Origin: Rhodobacter sp. SY28-1
GTDB taxonomy: Bacteria > Pseudomonadota > Alphaproteobacteria > Rhodobacterales > Rhodobacteraceae
Direction of reading: 5' to 3'
Length of the DNA: 64,000 nt
NCBI RefSeq assembly: GCF_005222785.1
Contig: NZ_STGH01000003.1
Span: forward strand, 186,001 to 250,000
Part shown: positions 22,297-31,586 of the stretch, piece by piece
Position numbering within the stretch: the stretch's first letter is position 1
Layout: each line of letters opens with the position of its first letter
Translations under genes and position numbers: made by a program
The notes under the pieces: model-generated
Database searches by the model: none
The model's input: only the letters and a program-made list of their open reading frames with translations
Told to the model about the DNA's origin: nothing

Positions 22297-23649
22297 ATGA
22301 GCGCGTTCAAGACCTATGATATCCGCGGCCGTCTCGGGACGGACCTGACCGAAGCCATTGCCCACCGGATCGCCCGCGCCTTCGCCACGGTGACTGGCGC
22401 GGATGCCGTGGTGCTGGCGCGCGACTGCCGGGAAAGCTCACCTTCGCTTACCGATGCGGTGGCGGCGGGGCTGATGGCGCAAGGCGTCCGTGTCCTCGAC
22501 CTTGGGATGGCCGGGACCGAGGAGATGTATTTCGCCACTGCCCATCTTGGGGCAGGGGGTGGGATCTGCGTGACTGCTTCGCACAATCCGCTCGAATACA
22601 ACGGGATGAAGCTGGTCGGCCGCGGTGCGGTGCCGCTGCCAGATGCCGATTTCGCGCGGATCAGGGCGCTGACGGAAGGCAGTTCGGACTTCGCCACGGC
22701 CAAGGGCGGCGCGCGGGAGGATCGCTCGGCCGTCAGGGCGGACTATGTGGCGCATGTGTCTGGGCTGGTCGGGCAGGGGATTGGCCCCTTGCGGCTTTTG
22801 GTCAATGCCGGGAACGGTGCGGCGGGGCCGACGCTGGATGCACTGGCCGAAGGGCTGGCCAGCCGCGGCGCGCGGCTTGATCTTGTCCGGATGCATCACG
22901 ACCCCGATGGCAGCTTTCCGAACGGCATCCCCAATCCCCTTCTACCGGAAAACCGTCCGGCAACGGCCCAGGCGGTGACGGCGGCGGGTGCCGATTTCGG
23001 CGTCGCCTTCGACGGCGATTTCGACCGCTGCTTCCTGTTCGACGGCGCGGGCGGCTTTGTCGATGGCGAGCATGTGGTCGCGCTTCTGGCCGCAGCCCAT
23101 CTGGCGGCGGAACCCGGGGCGACGATCATCCACGACCCGCGTGTCATCTGGGCGGTGCAGGATGCGGTGCGTCGGGGTGGGGGGCGATCTGTCCTGACGC
23201 CCACGGGGCACATCTTCCTCAAGGCCGCGATGCGCCGCGAGGGCGCGGTCTATGGGGGCGAGATGAGCGCCCACCATTACTTCCGCGGCTTCATGGCCTG
23301 CGATTCCGGAATGATCCCCTGGCTTCTGGTGGCGCGGCTGGTGTCGCAGTCCGGGCGCGACCTGACGGATCTTGTGGGGGCAATGCGGCGGGATTTCCCG
23401 TCGTCAGGCGAGATCAACTTCCGCGTCGCCGATGTGCCTGGAACGGTGTCACGGGTCGAGGCAGAGCTGTCTGGACAGGCACGCGGCGTCGACCGCACCG
23501 ATGGCCTCAGCCTTGATTTCGGCGAATGGCGGCTGAACCTGCGGGCCTCGAACACCGAACCGCTTCTCCGGCTGAATGTCGAGGCCCGGGGCGACGCGGG
23601 TCTGGTCGCCGAGGCGGTGACCGGGGTGCGGGCGCTGATCGAGGCTTGA
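22297..23649 (+). CDS. manB: Phosphomannomutase/phosphoglucomutase
   Basis: The 450-residue alpha-D-phosphohexomutase shows the four-domain family signatures: N-terminal FKTYDIRG, the phosphoserine loop VTASHNPLEYNGMK (Ser95), the metal loop FDGDFDRC (Asp239, Asp241, Asp243), the sugar-binding GEMSAHH loop and the phosphate-binding RASNTEPLLRLN near the C-terminus. It interconverts mannose-6-phosphate and mannose-1-phosphate (or the glucose forms) for polysaccharide and lipopolysaccharide synthesis. ATG 22297 begins at MSAFKTYD; longer in-frame starts lie within soeC and were rejected. The AlgC-type dual-specificity enzyme cannot be excluded. Confidence 0.9.
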   Translation: MSAFKTYDIRGRLGTDLTEAIAHRIARAFATVTGADAVVLARDCRESSPSLTDAVAAGLMAQGVRVLDLGMAGTEEMYFATAHLGAGGGICVTASHNPLEYNGMKLVGRGAVPLPDADFARIRALTEGSSDFATAKGGAREDRSAVRADYVAHVSGLVGQGIGPLRLLVNAGNGAAGPTLDALAEGLASRGARLDLVRMHHDPDGSFPNGIPNPLLPENRPATAQAVTAAGADFGVAFDGDFDRCFLFDGAGGFVDGEHVVALLAAAHLAAEPGATIIHDPRVIWAVQDAVRRGGGRSVLTPTGHIFLKAAMRREGAVYGGEMSAHHYFRGFMACDSGMIPWLLVARLVSQSGRDLTDLVGAMRRDFPSSGEINFRVADVPGTVSRVEAELSGQARGVDRTDGLSLDFGEWRLNLRASNTEPLLRLNVEARGDAGLVAEAVTGVRALIEA

Positions 23650-23674
23650 ACCCCGATGCCAGCGCCCGACAGCC

Positions 23675-23854
23675 TTAGGCGTTCACTGCGGACGCGCCGG
23701 TCTTGCGCAGGATCGGCCAGCCGCGCCGGAACACCGGGATCGGCGGCAGATCGTCGGCGAGGGCTTGAAGCGACGCCTCACGCCGCTTGAGCCGCGCAAT
23801 TTCGGCACGGATTTCAACAAGCTCGTCGGCGAGTGTCAGGCGGGAAGCAGCCAT
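23675..23854 (-). CDS. Small conserved-looking protein, 59 residues, unknown function
   Basis: On the minus strand an ATG at 23854 is preceded by a strong AGGAGG five bases upstream. It opens a 59-codon frame starting MAASRLTLADELVEIRAEI and ending TAA. The first 35 residues are predicted helical and charged (possible coiled coil); the rest is proline- and arginine-rich (LPPIPVFRRGWPILRK). The good ribosome binding site and gene-like composition support it. I do not recognise the family. Confidence 0.65.
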   Translation of the reverse strand: MAASRLTLADELVEIRAEIARLKRREASLQALADDLPPIPVFRRGWPILRKTGASAVNA

Positions 23855-24003
23855 TTGGTCCTCCTTTGTTCTTCCCGGTCAGCATCGACTCGAAATCTGA
23901 AGACTTTCCTAAGCGCCAGAGCGTTTGCAGTCTGTTTCCATCCTGATGGCTTGTCTTGGCAGCTTGGCGCGGCCACTCTGGGAAAAAATACTGGACTGCT
24001 TGC

Positions 24004-24930
24004 ATGTGGAATTTCAGCCTTCTGAAGGCCCTGGCTGTCTGGGGCAGGCTTGCGCCGCTTATGGTGGTCCGCCTTGTCATGTTCGGCCTTGTCGCGCTTG
24101 TACTGGGGATCGCGATCGGTCTTGGGGCCTGGATCGGCATCCGCTTTCAGCTCGTGGGCGGGACGGCGGATGCGGTCCTGGGCGGGTCGGCCGCGTTTCT
24201 GCTGGCGGCGGTGGCGCTGGCCATCTGGGGTCGGGCCCGGTTGCAGATGCTGCGGTCACAGCTTCTGGCGCTTGTCGTTGACCTCGTGGACGGGGTGCGG
24301 GTGCCGATGGGGCAGGGGCAGATTGCCCATGCGCGCAGTGCGGTCGCTGCCCGGTTCGGCTCCTCCAGCCAGCTTTGGGCGATCCACCGCTTCGTCCGCG
24401 GTGTCGCGGGCAAGGTCCCCGCAGTGGCCGAGGGTGTCGGACCGCTGATGTCGATGCCGCTTCTGGGGCGGCTGGCAAGCGGGGGGCTGGTGACCCAGGC
24501 CGTGCTGGCCCATGCCTACCGCGCGCGGCCGGAAAACGCATGGGAAGCCGCGCATGACGGTCTGGTCATGTCCACCCAGAACGCCCGCGACCTTCTGGGG
24601 ACGGCGGGGCGGATCAACGGTGTGGGTTGGCTGTTGACGCTGACACTCTTCCTGCTGCTGCTGCCGCCGTTTGTCGGTCTTGCCGCGCTGTGGCCCGCCG
24701 CCGGGCCCACCGCAGGTGCCATCGCCGCCGGTCTTGCCGCGCTGGCCCTGCGTGCCGCGCTGATCCAGCCCCTCACACTCGCCTGTCTGTGGCAGGCCTT
24801 CCTGCGGATCACCGCGGGGCAAGAGCCGCTGGGTGAATGGCGCGGCCGCCTGACGCAGGTTTCGGCGCCGTTTCGCGATCTCGGCGACCAGGCAGTCGGC
24901 TGGTCGCCGGACCTGGCGGCAGTCCCCTGA
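24004..24930 (+). CDS. Integral membrane protein of unknown function
   Basis: A 308-residue protein from ATG 24004 (MWNFSLLKALAVWGRL). The first 100 residues carry two hydrophobic segments, a soluble middle follows (about 110-215), and two further membrane segments lie at about 220-275. An in-frame ATG 16 codons upstream adds a polar, non-conserved-looking stretch and is less likely. No enzymatic motif is visible. It lies between the phosphomutase and an isoaspartyl methyltransferase-like gene. I do not recognise the family. Confidence 0.8.
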   Translation: MWNFSLLKALAVWGRLAPLMVVRLVMFGLVALVLGIAIGLGAWIGIRFQLVGGTADAVLGGSAAFLLAAVALAIWGRARLQMLRSQLLALVVDLVDGVRVPMGQGQIAHARSAVAARFGSSSQLWAIHRFVRGVAGKVPAVAEGVGPLMSMPLLGRLASGGLVTQAVLAHAYRARPENAWEAAHDGLVMSTQNARDLLGTAGRINGVGWLLTLTLFLLLLPPFVGLAALWPAAGPTAGAIAAGLAALALRAALIQPLTLACLWQAFLRITAGQEPLGEWRGRLTQVSAPFRDLGDQAVGWSPDLAAVP

Positions 24931-25046
24931 AAACTGGCCTCTACTGCCGGTTCCAAGCCCATGAAAATGCACCGAAGGCCGGTTGCGGCAACCCGGTAAC
25001 TGTGGCAAGACTCACGGCAACAGCCAATCAGACCGATGAGTTCAGA

Positions 25047-25700
25047 ATGAGCGAATTCGCCACCCGACGCGTGATGATGGTGGATACGCAGGTCCGCCCC
25101 TCGGACGTGACCAAGTTCCCGATCATCGATGCCATGCTGACTGTCCCGCGCGAGACCTTCGTGCCCGAAGACAAGCGCGAGGCCGCCTACATGGGTGAGA
25201 ACCTGCCGCTGGCCCCCGGGCGTGTCGTGCTTGAGGCGCGGACGCTGGCCAAGCTGCTGGACGCGCTGGATATTCAGCCGGGTGAGCTGGTTCTGGATGT
25301 CGGCTGCGGGCTGGGCTATTCGGCCGCCGTCATCGCGCGGTTGGGCGAAACCGTGGTCGCCGTCGAAGAGGACGAGGCCCTTGCCGCCGAGGCGCAGCGG
25401 CTTCTGTCCGAAGAGGGCGTCGACAACGCGGTGGTGATTGCTGGCAAGCTGACCGAAGGCTCGGCCAAATGCGCGCCCTATGACGTGATCACCGTCGAGG
25501 GCGGCGTGGAAACCATGCCCGAGACGATCCTTTCGCAACTGAAGGACGGCGGCCGGATCGGCGCCGTCTTCATGGAAGGCGCCGTTGGAACCGCCCGGAT
25601 CGGCTACAAGACCGAAGGCCGCGTGTCCTGGCGCCCGGTGTTCAACGCCTCGGCGCCGGTCCTGCCGGGCTTTCAGGCCAAGCGCAGTTTCGTGTTGTAA
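25047..25700 (+). CDS. pcm: Protein-L-isoaspartate O-methyltransferase-like protein
   Basis: The 217-residue SAM-dependent methyltransferase has the PCMT pattern. MVDTQVRPSDVTKFPIIDAML is followed by PRETFVPED, then the SAM-binding motif LVLDVGCGLGYSAAVIARL near residue 80, with VVAVEEDEAL as motif post I. PCMT repairs isoaspartate residues in aged proteins. The alphaproteobacterial version upstream of tolC is common in this order. The substrate-binding loop differs from E. coli Pcm, so activity on isoaspartate is inferred. Confidence 0.85.
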   Translation: MSEFATRRVMMVDTQVRPSDVTKFPIIDAMLTVPRETFVPEDKREAAYMGENLPLAPGRVVLEARTLAKLLDALDIQPGELVLDVGCGLGYSAAVIARLGETVVAVEEDEALAAEAQRLLSEEGVDNAVVIAGKLTEGSAKCAPYDVITVEGGVETMPETILSQLKDGGRIGAVFMEGAVGTARIGYKTEGRVSWRPVFNASAPVLPGFQAKRSFVL

Positions 25701-25795
25701 GGCCCGAGTGGGCCCTGTCCGGCCCGGCCCCAAGCCGTCCGGACCCTGTTCGTAACGCCTGCGCCGGATGTGCGGGCCCTTGGAAGGCAATCAAG

Positions 25796-27169
25796 ATGCG
25801 TGCATGGCTTCTGTCGGCAGTCGTGGCTCTGGCGGGCGTGGTGGCCGCGCCGACGGCCCGATCCGAGACCTTGGCGGATGCCCTGATCGCGGCCTACAAG
25901 AACTCGAACCTGCTGGATCAGAACCGCGCGGTGCTGCGCGCCGCTGATGAGGATGTGGCTGTCGCGGTGTCCTCGTTGCGTCCGGTCGTGTCCTATACCT
26001 TGTCGGGCCAATGGCAGCGCGCCGATATCACCACGATTTTCGGCCCCAGCGTGTCCGAGGGCCTGTCGGCCTCGCTGACGCTGAGCGCCGATCTGACGCT
26101 TCTCGACTTTGGCCGCCGTCGCATCGGGATCGAGATCGCGAAGGAAAGCGTGCTTGCCACGCGCCAGGCCCTGATCGATGTCGAACAGAACGTGCTGCTC
26201 GCGGCTGTCGGCGCCTATGTCGACGTGCGCCTGGCGCAAGAGGTCGTGGCGCTTCGGCAAAGCAACCTGCGCCTGATCACCCAGGAACTGCGCGCCGCGC
26301 GGGACCGCTTTGACGTGGGCGAGATCACCCGCACCGACGTGTCCATCGCCGAAGCGCGCCTGGCTGCGTCGCGCGCCGCGCTGGCCTCGGCCGAGGGGCA
26401 GCTGATGATCGCGCGCGAGGCCTACAAGGCTGCGACCGGGGCCTACCCGCATTCCCTGGCCGCGCTGCCGCGCGCTCCGGCCCTGCCGCGCACCCAGGAA
26501 GAGGCGCAATCTGTCGCGCGGGCGACCCATCCGCTGCTGAAGCAGGCCCAGCATCAGGTGACGATTGCCGACCTGCAGGTCGAACTGGCGAACGCGAACC
26601 GCAAGCCGACCTTGGGGCTGGGGGCGACACTGCGCACCGACGACGAAGACCAGCAGGCGCAGTCCTACGGGTTGACGCTGAACCAGACACTTTACGCCGG
26701 GGGTCGGCTGTCAGCCCTGCAACGGCAGGCGTTGGCAGGCAAGGATGCAGCGCGGGCCGGATTGCGGCAGACCGCAGTCGGCATCCTGCAGAACGTGGGC
26801 GTCGCATGGGCGAACCTTGCCGTGGCTGCCGCGTCGATCGAGGCGTCGGACCTGCAGATCCGTGCCGCGCAGGCGGCCTTTGACGGTGTCCGCGAAGAGG
26901 CCGCCGCCGGAACCCGCACCACGCTTGACGTGCTGGACGCCGAACAGGAGCTTCTCGATGCCCGCAACGCCCGGCTTGAGGCCGAAGCGCAGCGCTATGT
27001 GGCGGTCTATCAGGTGCTGGCGACCATGGGTCTTTTGACGGTCGACCACCTGCAACTGGGTATTCCGACCTATGATCCCGAAGCCTATTTCGGCGCCGTC
27101 GAGAAAGCGCCCTCGCACAGTGCACAGGGCAAGAAGCTTGACCGGATTCTGGAAAAGATCGGGAACTGA
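25796..27169 (+). CDS. tolC: TolC-family outer membrane efflux protein
   Basis: A 457-residue protein with a signal peptide (MRAWLLSAVVALAGVVAAPTARS, cleavage near residue 23). Two homologous outer-membrane-factor repeats follow: the first includes ETLADALIAAYKNSN and FDVGEITRTDVSIAEARLA, and the second GVREEAAAGTRTTLDVLDAEQELLDAR. TolC forms the trimeric channel through the outer membrane for type I secretion and RND or ABC drug efflux. Length is normal. It is followed by a PopZ-like gene after 72 bases. Confidence 0.93.
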   Translation: MRAWLLSAVVALAGVVAAPTARSETLADALIAAYKNSNLLDQNRAVLRAADEDVAVAVSSLRPVVSYTLSGQWQRADITTIFGPSVSEGLSASLTLSADLTLLDFGRRRIGIEIAKESVLATRQALIDVEQNVLLAAVGAYVDVRLAQEVVALRQSNLRLITQELRAARDRFDVGEITRTDVSIAEARLAASRAALASAEGQLMIAREAYKAATGAYPHSLAALPRAPALPRTQEEAQSVARATHPLLKQAQHQVTIADLQVELANANRKPTLGLGATLRTDDEDQQAQSYGLTLNQTLYAGGRLSALQRQALAGKDAARAGLRQTAVGILQNVGVAWANLAVAAASIEASDLQIRAAQAAFDGVREEAAAGTRTTLDVLDAEQELLDARNARLEAEAQRYVAVYQVLATMGLLTVDHLQLGIPTYDPEAYFGAVEKAPSHSAQGKKLDRILEKIGN

Positions 27170-27241
27170 AGCCACATCTGTCACGGGAATCCGTGATTAG
27201 TGTTGCTATTCCGGGGTTTGTGGCGCTAAGTTGAGGCCGCA

Positions 27242-28252
27242 ATGCGCGCAGGCGAGCGGATCTTCTCGATGGCCGGACCCCTAAGCTCGGAAGAGATTGA
27301 GGATGTCGTTTCCTCGGTGCGTCGGCTTGTGTCGAACGAACAACGCCCCCGCACGCTGAGCCGCGACCTGAATTCCGAACGGCTGCTCCTGACCCCGGCG
27401 CAGCGGGTGATGCCGGAAACCAGCCCGCTGGCCCCGCTGATGCTTGACGCCTCGCTGCAAGAGGCGCGGGCGTCCGATGTCACGGAAGCGCCTGCGGAGG
27501 CGCCCGTCGAACCTGCCACTGAGGCCGACAGTCTGGCCGAAACGCCGGCCGAGGATGACGAGGGCACGACCCTGCTGTATGTGGCCGCCGACAGCGACCC
27601 GGATGCCGATCCCGACGATGTCGTCCTGCCCGGTGTCGACCCCGAGCTTGCCGCCGATCTGGCCGAGGCCGTTGCCGAAGAGCCGGAAGTGGAATGGGAA
27701 GACGAGATCTGGGTCGAGCCCGCGACCGTGTCTCTGGGCGAGGCAGCCCTTGCCGCCGAAGAGGCCGAGGTGCTGACTGGACCCGCGCCGGATGACGCGA
27801 TGCCCAGCGGGGACGTGATGGACGATCCTGCGGAACCCTGGGCCCAGGCTGGCAGCGACCTTGGCGATGACGAGCCGATCCCCTTTGTGCCCCTGCGCCG
27901 TCGGGCCGAGCATCTTGCCGCGCGGCTGGCGGCGGGCGAGGTGATGGAAACCCCGAAGGCCGACGCCGAGGCCGAGATTGTCTCGCTGACGGTCGACACG
28001 CCGCAGGAACCGGCCGCCACGCCTCATACAGCGGCTTCGGTAGAGGCGTCGGTCGGAACCGTGGCGACCGAGTTTGTCGATGCTGATGGGATGGCCCTGG
28101 CTGTGCTGGACGAAGCCGCCCTGCACGAGATCGTGCGCCAGACCCTGCGCGCCGAACTGCAGGGAGAGTTGGGCGAGCGCATCACCCGCAATGTCCGCAA
28201 GCTGGTCCGGGCCGAGATCAACCGCGCCCTGATGGCCCGCGACCTGGACTAG
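27242..28252 (+). CDS. Acidic, largely disordered protein with PopZ-like ends
   Basis: The 336-residue protein has three parts. The N-terminus holds a short amphipathic helix (SSEEIEDVVSSVRRLVSN, about residues 15-32). The middle (about 70-270) is very acidic and rich in Ala, Pro, Glu and Asp. The C-terminus is a helical block (ALHEIVRQTLRAELQGEL then ITRNVRKLVRAEINRAL, about 293-333). This is the layout of the PopZ/DUF2497 polar organising proteins. Rhodobacterales proteins of this type are poorly described, so the call is tentative. The start could also be the ATG at 27269. Confidence 0.6.
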   Translation: MRAGERIFSMAGPLSSEEIEDVVSSVRRLVSNEQRPRTLSRDLNSERLLLTPAQRVMPETSPLAPLMLDASLQEARASDVTEAPAEAPVEPATEADSLAETPAEDDEGTTLLYVAADSDPDADPDDVVLPGVDPELAADLAEAVAEEPEVEWEDEIWVEPATVSLGEAALAAEEAEVLTGPAPDDAMPSGDVMDDPAEPWAQAGSDLGDDEPIPFVPLRRRAEHLAARLAAGEVMETPKADAEAEIVSLTVDTPQEPAATPHTAASVEASVGTVATEFVDADGMALAVLDEAALHEIVRQTLRAELQGELGERITRNVRKLVRAEINRALMARDLD

Positions 28253-28290
28253 GCCCGGGCGTCCCGCCGCTTGCTTCCTTGATCCCCGGA

Positions 28291-28317
28291 AATGAAAACG
28301 CGCCCCGATGGGGCGCG
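28291..28317 (-). terminator. Rho-independent terminator of the DUF6280-like gene
   Basis: CGCGCCCC (28299-28306) pairs perfectly with 28310-28317 around a three-base loop. Read on the minus strand the stem is followed by TTTTCATT, a usable U tract. It lies 24 bases after the stop of the minus-strand gene and also faces the end of the PopZ-like gene. Confidence 0.75.
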
Positions 28318-28341
28318 CGGTCATTGTGGCTGTCCGCCGGA

Positions 28342-28668
28342 TCAGGCGGCTTCAGCCTGTTCCAGTTCCAGCGCGTGGCGGCGTTCGGATTCCTCGCGCG
28401 ACAGCGCGACCGAGGTCCGCACGCCCTTGGCGACGAATTCCATCAGGCCCTTGACCACCCGCTCGTTCGGGTCGATCCCGGCGCAGGACAGAACCTCGCG
28501 CCCATCGCGCGACCGCGCCCAGCGGGCGATCTGGTCCGGGCCGTTGCCATACTTCTTGTCGTCGGCGATGGCATCGTCCAAAGCCGCCAGAACGACGGCG
28601 GCAAAAAGTTTGCGTGCACGTTGGCCCTGCTCGAAGTTGAAGGCGGTGCTGTCGATGGTGTCACGCAT
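28342..28668 (-). CDS. Small cytoplasmic protein, DUF6280-like
   Basis: A 108-residue protein from ATG 28668 (MRDTIDSTAFNFEQGQRARKL). It matches a strongly conserved Rhodobacterales family of unknown function that I recall as DUF6280, with the hallmark stretch WARSRDGREVLSCAGIDPNERVV. It is helical, acidic at both ends and has no membrane segment. The upstream in-frame extension is low-quality sequence, and GGAA lies at a usable distance before ATG 28668. It stands alone with its own terminator, suggesting independent expression. Confidence 0.8.
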   Translation of the reverse strand: MRDTIDSTAFNFEQGQRARKLFAAVVLAALDDAIADDKKYGNGPDQIARWARSRDGREVLSCAGIDPNERVVKGLMEFVAKGVRTSVALSREESERRHALELEQAEAA

Positions 28669-28902
28669 GATGTTTTCCTTTATTCTTGCTCTTGTCTTTC
28701 CGGGCGTCCGGGGTTTGTAGCGGTTTGAAGACGATTCGGGGGTTACCGGTTTGGAATGACTGCCATGCGCTGCGTGCATGGCTTATGCAGAACAGATCAG
28801 GATATAGTCGGTCGCAGCCGGGGGCAGAGACGAGATTTAGGAGCGGGCGGAAGGATTTCAACCTTTGGTTAAGATATTCTTGGGCATCCGCGCGCTGCGC
28901 GC

Positions 28903-29670
28903 CTAAGCCATCCGAAGCCGGGCGTGACCGGCCTGCAGAACGCCCACAGCCCGCTCGAAACGCAGCTGCGCCAATCCGGTTCCACCGCTTTGCGTAAAAA
29001 GTGTGCCGACGGGCTTGCCCGCGCTGTCCAGAATCTCGGTCCCGACCGGTGCTGCGCCTTCCACCACCACCCGGACCAGCCCCTTGCGCAGTTCGGTCTT
29101 GTGCTTCATCCGCGCCGTGACCTCCTGGCCGACATAGCAGCCCTTGCGGAAGTCGACGCCGTGCAGCCGCTCGAACCCCTGTTCCAGGATATAGCTGTCG
29201 TCCGGGATCAGTTCGACGCCGCTTTCCGGGATCAGGTTCGCGACCCGGATCGCATCCCAGTCGATCGACGGATCGGTGCCGGGTGTCTCGGACCAGGCCC
29301 GCCAGCCAAGCGCGGGATGGCGCGGGTCGGGCAGGGCGCCTTCGGGGGGCTGGCCCAGCCCGCGCAGGACATGCAGGCCGGTCGGGGCGATCTGCACATC
29401 GGCGCGCAGGCGGTACATCGTCAGGCGGCGCAGCGTGTCTCCCGCCAGCCGTGTAGCGATGTCGATCAAGAGCCGGTCGTCCGGCAGCCGGACCACGAAG
29501 AAATCCGCCAGATACTTGCCCTGCGGCGTCAGCAGCGCGGCCCAGACGATGCCGGACGCCGTCTCAAGCGGCCGCAAGTCATTTGACACCAGACCCTGCA
29601 GGAAGGTCAGGGCATCCTTGCCGGTCAGGCCAAGCACGGTGCGGTCGGGGGCGGTCTCTCCGGTCATCAT
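28903..29670 (-). CDS. ygfZ: Folate-binding YgfZ/GcvT-like protein
   Basis: The 255-residue protein carries the YgfZ signature KGCYVGQEVTARMKH near residue 177, whose Cys is needed for activity, and the N-terminal VSNDLRPLETASGIVWAALLTPQGKYLADFF of the GcvT-like fold. YgfZ/IBA57 proteins help assemble or repair [4Fe-4S] enzymes in a folate-dependent way. Length is somewhat shorter than E. coli YgfZ (326) but normal for alphaproteobacteria. Two adjacent ATG codons start the frame. Confidence 0.9.
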   Translation of the reverse strand: MMTGETAPDRTVLGLTGKDALTFLQGLVSNDLRPLETASGIVWAALLTPQGKYLADFFVVRLPDDRLLIDIATRLAGDTLRRLTMYRLRADVQIAPTGLHVLRGLGQPPEGALPDPRHPALGWRAWSETPGTDPSIDWDAIRVANLIPESGVELIPDDSYILEQGFERLHGVDFRKGCYVGQEVTARMKHKTELRKGLVRVVVEGAAPVGTEILDSAGKPVGTLFTQSGGTGLAQLRFERAVGVLQAGHARLRMA

Positions 29671-29709
29671 GCGCGGCAGGATAGGGTGCAGTGCCGAAGG
29701 GGGGAAGGG

Positions 29710-31461
29710 TCAGTCACGCAGTTGTGCCTCTTGCAGCCGGGCATAGGCCCCCTGCAGTGCCATCAGGCTGTCGTGGGTGCCTTCCTCGATCAGGCGGCCG
29801 CGGTCGAGGACGATGATCTTGTCCGCCCCCTTCACCGTCGACAGCCGGTGCGCGATCACCAGCGTCGTCCGGCCCGACTGCGCGCGCGCCAGAGCCTCAG
29901 ACACGGCAGCCTCGGTCCGGGTATCCAGCGCCGAGGTCGCCTCGTCCAGAAGCAGGACCGGCGCATCGGCCAAGAGCGCCCGGGCGATGGCGATCCGCTG
30001 GCGCTGGCCGCCCGACAGGGCCGACCCGCGCGTTCCGGCCGGGGTATCAAGGCCCTGCGGCATCGCCTCGGTGAAGCCGGTGACTTCGGCGTCCGCCAGC
30101 ACCTTGTCCAGCCGGTCGGGGCCGATCCCGGTCCGTCCCAGAAGCAGGTTTTCGCGCAGCGTCTCATCGAACAGGGCCGAATCCTGCGAGACCGAGGCGA
30201 GAAGCGCGCGCTGGTCGAAAAGGCTCATCTCCTGCGCATCAACCCCGCCGATCAGGATGCGGCCCGCCTGCGGCTCGATCAGGGCGGAAATCAGCTGGAA
30301 CACGGTGGTTTTCCCCGCCCCAGAACTGCCCACCAGTGCGGTGACCTTCCCGGCCTCGGCAGTGAAGGTCAGCCCGTCAAGGACGGGGCGGTCGGGGTAG
30401 GTGAAGCTGACGTTCTCGAACCGGATCTCCGGCGCGCCGGGTGAAGGGACAGCACGGCTTTGCGCCGGGCGGGTGCTGGTGCTTTCGGTATCGAACAGCG
30501 TGTAGATGCGCGCCAGACTGGCCTTCGCGACCTGCCAGAGCCCGGCCAGATCGCTCAGCCGCCGTATCGGCTGGAAGGTCAGCGCCATGGCGGTAAAGAA
30601 GGACATGAATTCCCCGATGGTGCGATCCCCGGCGGCCACTTCCGCACCGCCCAGCATCAGGACGGCGAAAAAGCCGATGCCGGTGATCACATCCACCAGC
30701 GCAGGCATTGCCGCGCGCGCCGTGGCGGCCTTCACTTCGGCGCGCACGATGGTGTCGACGATGCGCTGGAACCGCTGGCTCTGGTAGGCCTCCATCCGGT
30801 TCAGCTTGACCGCCTGGATGCCGTGGAAAATCTCGTCCAGCCGCGTGGCCCGCAACCCTGCCTGCTGCCGGCTGAGCATCACCTTGCGATAGAGATAGCG
30901 TCGCAGGACAAAGGCCGGCAGCAACAGAAGCGGTGCCCCGATCAGCGCCGCCGCCGTCCAGACCGGGTCGATCATCAGGGCAACGACGAAGAGGCCGACC
31001 AGCGACACCAGGTCCCGCGCGACCCCGCCGAAGACCGCGATGGTCGCGGTCGCCGCCGAAAGCGTATCGCCCTGGACGCGCTCGATCAGCGTGCCGGGCG
31101 GGTTGGCCTGGAAAAAGCTTGCATCAAGTGTCAGAAGATGCCGCACAAGATCGGACTGCATGCGTCCTGCCGACTGCAGGTTGACCTGCGCCGTGATCCT
31201 GCGCCCGATGATCGAGGTCACCGCGCGGACAAGAAACAGCGCCAGGATCGCGCCGCCGACCCAGACCAGCCCTGCCGATCCGCCCGGCTTGAAGACCTCG
31301 TCGAACAGAGGCTCCAGCATGTAGGACAGAAGCCCCAGCGTCGACCCTTCGATGACCATGACCAGCGTCGCAAGCAGAAGCGCCGGAAGATGCGGCCGCA
31401 GGTAACGGTGCCAGAAGCGACGCAGCAGGTCTTTTGTCGGATAGTCGCGCGTGGGCTGCAA
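29710..31461 (-). CDS. ABC exporter, fused permease and ATPase (MsbA-like)
   Basis: The 583-residue half-transporter has an N-terminal six-helix permease domain (about residues 20-320). The nucleotide-binding domain carries Walker A VGSSGAGKTT near residue 375, the signature LSGGQRQR near residue 480 and Walker B VLLLDEATSALD near residue 500. It resembles MsbA and related lipid or drug exporters that work as homodimers. The only upstream start is a TTG at 31461 (frame MQPTRDYPTKDLL) with AAGG nine bases before it. Substrate cannot be told from sequence. It lies 39 bases upstream of ygfZ on the same strand. Confidence 0.9.
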   Translation of the reverse strand: MQPTRDYPTKDLLRRFWHRYLRPHLPALLLATLVMVIEGSTLGLLSYMLEPLFDEVFKPGGSAGLVWVGGAILALFLVRAVTSIIGRRITAQVNLQSAGRMQSDLVRHLLTLDASFFQANPPGTLIERVQGDTLSAATATIAVFGGVARDLVSLVGLFVVALMIDPVWTAAALIGAPLLLLPAFVLRRYLYRKVMLSRQQAGLRATRLDEIFHGIQAVKLNRMEAYQSQRFQRIVDTIVRAEVKAATARAAMPALVDVITGIGFFAVLMLGGAEVAAGDRTIGEFMSFFTAMALTFQPIRRLSDLAGLWQVAKASLARIYTLFDTESTSTRPAQSRAVPSPGAPEIRFENVSFTYPDRPVLDGLTFTAEAGKVTALVGSSGAGKTTVFQLISALIEPQAGRILIGGVDAQEMSLFDQRALLASVSQDSALFDETLRENLLLGRTGIGPDRLDKVLADAEVTGFTEAMPQGLDTPAGTRGSALSGGQRQRIAIARALLADAPVLLLDEATSALDTRTEAAVSEALARAQSGRTTLVIAHRLSTVKGADKIIVLDRGRLIEEGTHDSLMALQGAYARLQEAQLRD

Positions 31462-31586
31462 AACCGCCTGCCTTGCCTTGGGATCAGGCCCGGGGTTTAT
31501 CCGGAAAGCGCCGCCGTCTCAAGCCGGGCCGGTTGACGCTGACGGCGGGCGGGCCTAGCCATGGCGGACAGCTTTTGGAGAAACAG

